34,827 nt of DNA, taken from assembly GCA_013823135.1 (NCBI GenBank), contig PNLP01000069.1:1-34827 (forward strand), read 5' to 3'. This stretch comes from Planctomycetaceae bacterium. GTDB taxonomy: Bacteria; Planctomycetota; Planctomycetia; Gemmatales; Gemmataceae. A program made the translations under genes and the position numbers. Of this stretch, positions 22,687 to 29,151 are shown in pieces (the stretch's first letter is position 1; each line of letters begins with the position of its first letter). Below the pieces are notes generated by a model, which saw only the letters and a list, made by a program, of their open reading frames with translations, had not been told where the DNA came from and made no database searches.

Positions 22687-24498
22687 GTGACGACTGTCGC
22701 CGATGCCGAACTGGAAGCCGCGACTGAGATCGCCCCGACGAAACCGCCGAAACTGAACACCGCTGCGTTCAAAGCGGTGCCGGAGACGCGCGCGTTGCGG
22801 GATCAGGTGCGCGGGGCTGTCGAGGCGTTTTGCAAAACGATCGACAAGTCGAAGCCGCTCACCCGCGACACTTCCAAGGAAATGTCGGAACAGATTCTCA
22901 CCAATCTGGGCCTGGGCGGGCAGTACCTCGGCTTCACGATGGTGATGCTCACCAACGAGTTCTGGCGCGAGCAAGTCGCCGCGATCCCGTTCCACCGTCG
23001 CTTGATGCTCCTGCCCCACTGCCTGAAGAATGCCGAGGGTTGCCCGGCCGAGTACGACGAACTCGGCCTCGACTGCAAGAAGTGCGGAGCCTGCGAGGTC
23101 GGCGACTTCCGCACGAAGGCCGAGCAACTCGGGTACAAGGTGCTGGTCAGCGAAGGCACGCCGATTGTGCTGAAGATCATCGTCTCGGGGCACATCGACG
23201 CCATCGTCGGGGTCGCTTGCCTGAACGTGCTCGAAAAGGCGTTCGACAAGGTGTTGCTCGCCGGCATCCCGTGCATCGCCACGCCGCTGCTGTCGAGCAA
23301 CTGCAAGAACACGTCCGTGGATAACGACTGGGTATTTGAGTCGATCGACCTGCACACGCCGCCGGCGGGTCAGAAGACGAAGACCTACATGCATCTGATG
23401 CGGGCCGCGAACGCAATGTTCGATGAACCCGAACTGACACGGTTGGTTCCTCGCGCTCGCGCCGCGTCGCCCGAAACCGATCCGCTCCGCAAACACGAAT
23501 CGATTGCCTACGACTTCCTCGCCCGTGGGGGGAAGCGGTCGCGGCCGTTCATCACGCTCGCCGCTTACGACGCCCTCAAGGGTGCTCCTGCGACGCTCTC
23601 CGATTCGGGCTGGGAACTCAGCGACCCCGTGAAGCGAGCCGCACTGGCCATTGAGACGTTCCACAAGGCGAGCCTGGTTCACGACGACATCGAGGACGAC
23701 GACGCTTACCGCTACGGCGAGGAAACGCTTCACCGCGTTCACGGCACTGGCACCGCCATCAACGTCGGCGACTACCTCATCGGCCTCGGCTACCGCCTCG
23801 TGTCGCGCGACCGCAAGGAACTCGGTGCCGAGGTCGCGGCCGACATCCTCGACAAGCTCGCCGATTCGCACATGAAGTTGTCCGAAGGGCAGGGTGCAGA
23901 ACTACTGTGGCGCGATGCCCCGAACAAGGCACTGACCACGCTCGACGCCCTGAAGATTTACGCACTCAAGACCAGCCCCGCGTTCGAGGCTGCACTGTAT
24001 TCCGGCGTTCGCCTCGCGGGTTCGACCGAAAAGTACGAGAAGATGATCGCCGACTTCAGCAGAAACGTCGGCGTCGCGTTCCAGATCCTCAACGACATCA
24101 AGGACTGGACCGGCGACCACGACAACAAGCTCGTCGCAGGGCAGGACGTGTGTGCGGCCCGCCCGACACTTCTGCTGGCCCTGGCGCTCGAGGGACTGTC
24201 CCCGGCCCAGCGTGAAGAACTCCTTCACCTGATCGAAACCGCCCGCGACAAGCCGCTTGCGGCTTCGCCAGATGCTGAAGAACTCGTTGGCCGGGTTCGG
24301 GCACTGTACTTCGCAGCCAAGGTGTTCGAGAAGGCCGACAAGCTCGTGGATAAGTTCCGCGCCAAGGCCGAGGCACTGGCCGACGAGGTGGAGCCGACCG
24401 AGTTCCGCGAACTGCTGTACTACCTCGTGGACACCGTGCTGGAAAAGGGCGAACTCCCCCGCCAAGCAATCACGCAGTTCGTGCAACTGGGCCGGTGA
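22687..24498 (+). CDS. DUF116-polyprenyl synthase fusion
   Basis: The protein is about 603 residues. GTG 22687 is chosen for its AAGGA site; the frame from ATG 22573 adds a Cys/Arg-rich stretch with no family likeness. Residues about 60-240 match the DUF116 type, with conserved cysteines C112, C119, C130, C133 and C136 (LPHCLKNAEGCP, LDCKKCGACEVGDF), possibly binding a metal or iron-sulfur centre. Residues about 265-600 are a trans-isoprenyl diphosphate synthase: GGKRSRP (281-287), first Asp-rich motif DDIED (333-337), second motif NDIKD (469-473). It would condense IPP onto an allylic diphosphate. Residues four and five before the first motif are small (Ser, Ala), suggesting a product longer than farnesyl (inference). 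Placing DUF116 and the synthase on one chain implies a joint function with the nearby radical SAM and cyclase genes. Confidence 0.85.
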   Translation: MTTVADAELEAATEIAPTKPPKLNTAAFKAVPETRALRDQVRGAVEAFCKTIDKSKPLTRDTSKEMSEQILTNLGLGGQYLGFTMVMLTNEFWREQVAAIPFHRRLMLLPHCLKNAEGCPAEYDELGLDCKKCGACEVGDFRTKAEQLGYKVLVSEGTPIVLKIIVSGHIDAIVGVACLNVLEKAFDKVLLAGIPCIATPLLSSNCKNTSVDNDWVFESIDLHTPPAGQKTKTYMHLMRAANAMFDEPELTRLVPRARAASPETDPLRKHESIAYDFLARGGKRSRPFITLAAYDALKGAPATLSDSGWELSDPVKRAALAIETFHKASLVHDDIEDDDAYRYGEETLHRVHGTGTAINVGDYLIGLGYRLVSRDRKELGAEVAADILDKLADSHMKLSEGQGAELLWRDAPNKALTTLDALKIYALKTSPAFEAALYSGVRLAGSTEKYEKMIADFSRNVGVAFQILNDIKDWTGDHDNKLVAGQDVCAARPTLLLALALEGLSPAQREELLHLIETARDKPLAASPDAEELVGRVRALYFAAKVFEKADKLVDKFRAKAEALADEVEPTEFRELLYYLVDTVLEKGELPRQAITQFVQLGR

Positions 24499-24512
24499 CC
24501 TTTTTGCGGCTC

Positions 24513-24545
24513 GCGGCCCTGCACCCGGTCCGGGTGCAGGGCCGC
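24513..24545. repeat. Perfect 16-bp palindrome after the prenyl synthase gene
   Basis: GCGGCCCTGCACCCGG (24513-24528) and its exact reverse complement (24530-24545) flank a single T. A run of five Ts lies before the hairpin and none after it, so on the plus strand it is not a standard terminator. It starts 14 bases after the prenyl synthase stop and resembles an interspersed palindromic repeat. Confidence 0.85.
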
Positions 24546-24637
24546 AAGTGGTCGTGATGTGTAAACTCCACCGATCGCCACGGTATCCCTCTCCGACCTC
24601 TCTTCCACTGCCTCCGCCCACTGCCAGGGGTCGCGAG

Positions 24638-25180
24638 ATGCTGACGACTGCTCCCACGCTCGACCACCTGTACGGTCTCTTCCCCAATTCACCCGACCGG
24701 CCCGACGAATCGGTCGAGGTGCCGGCGGCCGAGGTGCCGCAACCGTACCACCAACTGCTCGTTCACTCGCACCACATGACCGTCACCGTGGAAGAGTTCT
24801 ACCGTTCCCCGGTCGATGTGCAGGTGCTCGGGTCTTGCCGCAACGGGAATGAGTACGCCCGCAAGATTCTCTTGAAGACACGCGAAACGGGGAACGTGGT
24901 TCAGTTCGGGCTGGTGCGAATCAACCTGGGTGTGTGCCCGCCGGCCGTTCGCGATGAAATCGTGGAAGGGAAGACTCCGCTCGGCCGTGTGCTGATTCAG
25001 CACGATATGCTGCGGCGAATCGAACCGGTTGCTTACTTGCGGGTGAACCTCAGCGCGGAGATGGCGGGCTGGTTTGGCGTCGAGGCTGGTGCCACAACCT
25101 ACGGTCGCCTCGGCGTGATCTACACCGGCGATCGCCCCGCCGTCGAGGTTCTCGAAATCCTGGCCCCAGTCGGTTCCTGA
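24638..25180 (+). CDS. Chorismate-lyase-like (DUF98/UTRA-fold) protein
   Basis: The protein is 180 residues from ATG 24638, with AGGGG about 9 bases upstream. The longer open frame overlaps the previous gene and is not credible. The pattern MTVTVEEFYRSPVDVQVL, YARKILLKTRETGNVVQFGLVRINL, PLGRVLIQHDMLRRIEP and PAVEVLEILAP fits the chorismate pyruvate-lyase fold. Arg75 and Glu173 stand where UbiC has its catalytic Arg and Glu. The known reaction is chorismate to 4-hydroxybenzoate plus pyruvate. That would supply an aromatic head group next to a prenyl synthase, although no UbiA-type prenyltransferase is visible in this window. A non-catalytic ligand-binding role is possible. Its stop is one base away from the stop of the convergent DUF5009 gene. 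Confidence 0.55.
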   Translation: MLTTAPTLDHLYGLFPNSPDRPDESVEVPAAEVPQPYHQLLVHSHHMTVTVEEFYRSPVDVQVLGSCRNGNEYARKILLKTRETGNVVQFGLVRINLGVCPPAVRDEIVEGKTPLGRVLIQHDMLRRIEPVAYLRVNLSAEMAGWFGVEAGATTYGRLGVIYTGDRPAVEVLEILAPVGS

Positions 25181-25181
25181 G

Positions 25182-26384
25182 TCATATCCGCGCAAAGATG
25201 CGTCTCTGATACAGCCACAGCAAGATCAGCCAGTACGTCGTCAGGACTGCGATACCAGTTACGACCGGCTCATACGGTTTGCCGAAAGCCTGGAACACGT
25301 CCGCCCCCAGGTGAGTTTTGAACGAACCCATCACGAACGGTTCGATCAGGTGAGCCATGCAGTAAGCCAGGATCGAATTGGCACCGATCACCCGAAGCGG
25401 GAACGACCACGCGGCCCAGGCAGACCAATCCGTGATCATGTAGAACGCGCTCAGAATGAGGAAGCAACACCCGCCCGAGAACAGTACCCACGTCGGAGTC
25501 CAGATCCGCTTCACGTTGGGGCAAAGTCCAACGGCGTTGACGATCACGCCGAGTGCGAGCAGACACATTCCCATACCGAACAGGTTCCAGAATTTCGCCT
25601 GGTGATCGCCGAGTCGCCGTAACCGCCCGCCTGCGATCAGACCAAGGATCATCGTCGCGAGCGTTGGGATGAAGTTCAGCGTCGCGTAGCCGCCCGAGTT
25701 GTACGCGAACGGCTTCGCCTGCGGGAGTTTGTTCAGGAACCAGCGATCGAACGCCGCCGCAGCATTCGTGTTCTTGTTCCAGTGGGCTTCTAATCCGGTC
25801 GTGTCGTGCGGCCAGTCAGGCTTCACGCCGGTCAGTTCGATACCCAGTTGGGTATCCGGCGGGTGGTTCGCGAAGAACGCCCAGTATCCGACGAGGATGG
25901 CGACGACCGCGACCCACTGCCACTTCTCGGCTGTGTAACCGAGTAGGAAGAGGAAGAAGTACCCCAGCCCGATCTGCGAGAGGGTATCGGTGAAGGTCCA
26001 GTTCGTTTGGGGCTGGCCCACCGAGCGCAGGAACACACCCAACACAACGAGTATCACCGCTCGCCACAGAGCATGGAACGCGCTCCACACAAACTTCTGT
26101 CCGCGAGCCGCGCGGGACGCGAGTGAGAATGGCACCGCGACCCCAACCAGGAACGAGAACGACGGCTGTATCAGATCGTGAAGAGTGCAACCCGCCCATT
26201 CGACGTGCGACTGTTGGTGCGCGAGAAATTGCCAGAACGCCTTGTCCGAATCGGTAGCCGGGACAGCCTTCGCAACGGCACCGAGGTGCAAGACCTCGGC
26301 GAGCATCAGGAACATGACGAACCCGCGGTAGGCGTCGATCGCCGCAACCCGGTTGGGGGCAGGTCGTGGGATGGGTACGGACAT
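25182..26384 (-). CDS. DUF5009-type multipass membrane acyltransferase (HGSNAT-like)
   Basis: The protein is 400 residues. ATG 26384 follows the lgt stop by 5 bases, giving MSVPIPRPAPNRVAAIDAYRGFVMFLM; the open frame further up lies inside lgt. RVAAIDAYRGFVMF is the usual N-terminal motif of the heparan-alpha-glucosaminide N-acetyltransferase-like family, and about ten membrane segments follow (for example 21-37, 75-95, 110-128, 140-175, 250-275, 290-310, 320-345, 375-395). His residues in the first loops (VEWAGCTLHDLIQPSFSFLVG) fit the acetyl-transfer site. It would pass acyl groups across the membrane to a glycan or lipid; the substrate is not known. The close spacing implies co-transcription with lgt. 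Confidence 0.75.
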   Translation of the reverse strand: MSVPIPRPAPNRVAAIDAYRGFVMFLMLAEVLHLGAVAKAVPATDSDKAFWQFLAHQQSHVEWAGCTLHDLIQPSFSFLVGVAVPFSLASRAARGQKFVWSAFHALWRAVILVVLGVFLRSVGQPQTNWTFTDTLSQIGLGYFFLFLLGYTAEKWQWVAVVAILVGYWAFFANHPPDTQLGIELTGVKPDWPHDTTGLEAHWNKNTNAAAAFDRWFLNKLPQAKPFAYNSGGYATLNFIPTLATMILGLIAGGRLRRLGDHQAKFWNLFGMGMCLLALGVIVNAVGLCPNVKRIWTPTWVLFSGGCCFLILSAFYMITDWSAWAAWSFPLRVIGANSILAYCMAHLIEPFVMGSFKTHLGADVFQAFGKPYEPVVTGIAVLTTYWLILLWLYQRRIFARI

Positions 26385-26389
26385 GGCGT

Positions 26390-27745
26390 TTAACTCGGCT
26401 GTGAGACGGCAGGCGGGGGAGGCTCGGGCAGCGTTCCCTTCCACCGCGAGGGCGTCGTCCGCCACAGGTAGGCTTCCATGAGCACGGCAGCGCCGAACAC
26501 AATCACGCTGCCCCATTGCGAGAGCGTTAGCCCGCCGTTGTAGGAAGGTTCGATTCGGAGCGATTCGTTAATGAAGCGGTGGACAGCGTATCCCAACATC
26601 AGCACCACCATCAACTGGCCATCGTGACGGCGATACGGATAGAACGCAAGCAATAACAGGATGATCAGGATCATGCTGATCGTTTCGTAAAGCTGCGTAG
26701 GGTACAAACCCACGGTTCGCGGCGAGAACGTAGGGATGTCCACTGTCGTTCCATTACGCTCGACCGTGAGCCATAACTGCGACTTCCCACGTGGCCACTC
26801 CCGTGTGAGTTCATCGAGTCGGTCCGTCACGGTGAATGGCACGTCGCTCGGAGTCTTCTCGACCTCCATCCGGCCCTTGAGGTAGTTGGCGAAATCATCG
26901 AACGTGGCGTGATAGCGACCGCCGGGCTCAGGCGTCACCTTCGCTCCCGCGGCCTCGAGCACAGCAACCAGAGGCTTCGCCTTCTCTTCGGGCGCGACGA
27001 ATTCCACGATGATGGCATTCGGCTGGCCATTCACTTTCACGATTCGGTCGCCGACCTGAAGGTTGGCGGCGGGCGAATCGAGTTCGACAGCCGTCACGAT
27101 TGCTCGCGGGTCTTCGAACATCAGGCCGCGGTCGCGTGGCTTGATGGCGAAGCCGGTCGATGTTTGGAGGAACTTCTCGGACACAAGCTGTTGTCGTGCG
27201 TGTGCGGGCAAGAGCGGGAAGTGGGCGGCACCCAGCGGCACCGGGCAGACTTCCTCATTCGCGACCTGTCCCCAGCAGCAGCCGTTGAGGTAGCAGCCGA
27301 TGCGGCCAATCGCGAGGCCCATCGCCAAGAGTGGCGCGACCGCGTCGGCGAGTTGCCAGCCTGACACGTTCAACCGCCGCATGATGAACCAGTAGAAGAG
27401 CCCGTACCCGATCACGCCGCCGAGCGCGGAGCCGTAGAAGACGATGCCGCCTTCCCAGATCTTGAAAAATGCCCCGGCGATTCCGACGATCGACTGATCG
27501 GGGAACTGGTTGGCGTACTGAACCATGTAGAGGATGCGTGCCCCGATGATCCCGGAGACGAACACCCAGATGGTGAAGTCCTGGAAGCGGGGCGCGTCCA
27601 TGCCGATCTTCTTGGCGCGGGCCGTTCCCCACCATGTCACCATGATGAACGTGAGGAACAGCATCGCCCCGAAGCCGTAGACGGGAATGCCGTCAGGTGG
27701 GAACGTGCCCTTGAACACGGGGATCGTGAGAAGAACCTGCTGCAT
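26390..27745 (-). CDS. lgt: Prolipoprotein diacylglyceryl transferase with PDZ-like insertion
   Basis: The protein is 451 residues, against the usual 260-300. The N-terminal half has Lgt membrane segments and the signature GRIGCYLNGCCWG (147-159); the C-terminal part resumes with GLYPTQLYETI (346-356), HRFINESLR (389-397) and the last helices. Lgt moves diacylglycerol from phosphatidylglycerol to the Cys of a lipobox, the first step of lipoprotein maturation. Between the halves, residues about 165-345 form an extra soluble part whose segment 211-245 (AIVTAVELDSPAANLQVGDRIVKVNG) and end (LWLTVERNGTTVDI) look like a PDZ domain. In Lgt topology this loop should lie in the periplasm, where it could recruit substrates. 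It starts at ATG 27745, just past the palindrome at 27762-27813. Confidence 0.88.
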   Translation of the reverse strand: MQQVLLTIPVFKGTFPPDGIPVYGFGAMLFLTFIMVTWWGTARAKKIGMDAPRFQDFTIWVFVSGIIGARILYMVQYANQFPDQSIVGIAGAFFKIWEGGIVFYGSALGGVIGYGLFYWFIMRRLNVSGWQLADAVAPLLAMGLAIGRIGCYLNGCCWGQVANEEVCPVPLGAAHFPLLPAHARQQLVSEKFLQTSTGFAIKPRDRGLMFEDPRAIVTAVELDSPAANLQVGDRIVKVNGQPNAIIVEFVAPEEKAKPLVAVLEAAGAKVTPEPGGRYHATFDDFANYLKGRMEVEKTPSDVPFTVTDRLDELTREWPRGKSQLWLTVERNGTTVDIPTFSPRTVGLYPTQLYETISMILIILLLLAFYPYRRHDGQLMVVLMLGYAVHRFINESLRIEPSYNGGLTLSQWGSVIVFGAAVLMEAYLWRTTPSRWKGTLPEPPPPAVSQPS

Positions 27746-27761
27746 GGGATATCCAGTGGCC

Positions 27762-27813
27762 GTTTAGCCGCACCCGAAGGAAGCGCCGGCGCTCCCTTCG
27801 GGTGCGGCTAAAC
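27762..27813. repeat. Near-perfect 26-bp palindrome between moxR-like gene and lgt
   Basis: GTTTAGCCGCACCCGAAGG at 27762-27780 is matched at the other end (27795-27813), and the inner AGCGCC/GGCGCT also pair. Only one position of 26 mismatches (A against C), and there is no loop. It ends one base before the moxR-like stop codon and begins 16 bases before the lgt start, so it occupies the whole gap between two same-strand genes. It may attenuate transcription or be an interspersed repeat. Confidence 0.9.
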
Positions 27814-27814
27814 A

Positions 27815-28789
27815 TCACGGTACGGGCAGTTTGTCCAACACCTGGCGAACGACCTGTTCGGGTCGGAGGTCTTCCGCCTCGGCCTCGAACGAGATTACGA
27901 GTCTGTGCCGTAGCACGTCAACTGCGGTTGTCTTCACGTCCTCGGGTGTGACATACGCACGGCCCGCGAGGAACGCATGAGCCTTTGCAGCGCGGTGCAA
28001 TGAGATGACCGCCCGCGTACTCGCTCCAAGCTGGATCAACTCGCCGAGATCGAGCCCGTAGTCGGCAGGCTTGCGGGTCGCGCGGACGATGTCCACGATG
28101 TACCCCTTCACCTTCGGATCGACGAACACCGAATCCGTGGCGGCACGCAACTCCTCCAGTTCCACGGGCGACAACACGGGGGCGATGTCGTTCGTGGTCG
28201 CGAGGCCACCCATGCGATCGAGGACTGCGAGTTCGTCGGTCCGCGACGGGTAGTCGATCACGAGTTTCAGCATGAATCGATCGACCTGGGCTTCGGGCAG
28301 TGGGTACGTTCCTTCCTGCTCGATGGGATTTTGAGTCGCCAGCACGAAGAACGGGCGGGGCAGGGGGAGTGTGTTCTCTCCGATGGTGACTTGCCGCTCG
28401 GCCATCGCTTCGAGCAGCGCCGATTGCACCTTCGCCGGGGCGCGGTTGATCTCGTCGGCCAACACGACGTTCGCGAAGACAGGCCCCTGCTTGATAGTGA
28501 ATTCTCCCGACCGCGGGTTATAGATCTGGGTGCCAACGACGTCGGCCGGCAGCAGGTCGGGGGTGAACTGGATGCGGTTGAACTTCAACTCGAGCGCACG
28601 GGCGACGGTGCGGACCGCAAGCGTCTTTGCGAGGCCTGGCACGCCTTCGAGTATGACGTGCCCGTCGGTGAGCAAGCCGATCAAGAGGCCATCGACGAGG
28701 TGACGCTGACCGATCAACACGCCCTCGACCGCCCGGTAGAACGGGTCGAGCTTCGGCCGCAGTTTCTCGACGTTCACCCGGTCTGTCAT
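27815..28789 (-). CDS. MoxR-family AAA+ ATPase
   Basis: The protein is 324 residues, a normal MoxR length, from ATG 28789. Walker A is GVPGLAKT (49-56), Walker B is VVLADEIN (108-115), and NRAPAKVQSALLEAMAE and FFVLATQNPIEQEGTYPLPEAQVDRFM follow, both characteristic of MoxR. The lid domain is present at the C-terminus (VRATRKPADYGLDLG, ASTRAVISLHRAAKAHAFLAGR). MoxR ATPases act as chaperones for assembly of metalloenzymes or envelope complexes, usually next to DUF58/VWA genes. None is visible here: the downstream neighbours on the same strand are lgt and the DUF5009 gene, and upstream is a repeat element. Confidence 0.9.
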   Translation of the reverse strand: MTDRVNVEKLRPKLDPFYRAVEGVLIGQRHLVDGLLIGLLTDGHVILEGVPGLAKTLAVRTVARALELKFNRIQFTPDLLPADVVGTQIYNPRSGEFTIKQGPVFANVVLADEINRAPAKVQSALLEAMAERQVTIGENTLPLPRPFFVLATQNPIEQEGTYPLPEAQVDRFMLKLVIDYPSRTDELAVLDRMGGLATTNDIAPVLSPVELEELRAATDSVFVDPKVKGYIVDIVRATRKPADYGLDLGELIQLGASTRAVISLHRAAKAHAFLAGRAYVTPEDVKTTAVDVLRHRLVISFEAEAEDLRPEQVVRQVLDKLPVP

Positions 28790-28857
28790 CGGTTACTTAC
28801 GCCTTGCTTGATGCTGATAATCGTCTGCGAGCCGCTCGCACGCGGAACAAAACCAGG

Positions 28858-28982
28858 ATTAACCACAGAGCCACAGAGAGCACAGAGATTAAGGCAAAGG
28901 CCGAGAGAAGAGTTGTGTTCAAACCCTGCATCGTCTCGGTGTTGGGTTTACTCTCTGTGCTCTCTGTGACTCTGTGGTTAAT
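28858..28982. repeat. 125-bp inverted-repeat element (ACCACAGAG type, MITE-like)
   Basis: The left arm (28858-28890), ATTAACCACAGAGCCACAG..., and right arm (28950-28982) are reverse complements at 31 of 33 positions, with a 59-base spacer. A further partial copy of the end (GTGGTTAATT) follows at 28986-28995. It sits in the divergent region between the moxR-like gene and the first S9 peptidase gene. ACCACAGAG-rich repeats are widespread between genes in planctomycete genomes (recollection, not checked). No transposase is present. The rest of the 28790-29151 gap shows no gene. Confidence 0.9.
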
Positions 28983-29151
28983 TCGTGGTTAATTCTCTTG
29001 TCTGATCCTCTTCATTCGCGTGCCGTTGCCTCACCAGACATGATACGGGCGTGCGATGAATCCGGCTCTTGCCGAGAAAACGCTGGCGTGTGTGTGGGCA
29101 AGCGGGGTAAACCTTAACGGTAGCTGTTGCGTTCGCACCCGGAGGTTCACT

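Noticed and set aside
24513..24545. Intrinsic terminator after the prenyl synthase gene
   Set aside because: The T-run precedes the hairpin and none follows it, so it is recorded as a palindromic repeat.
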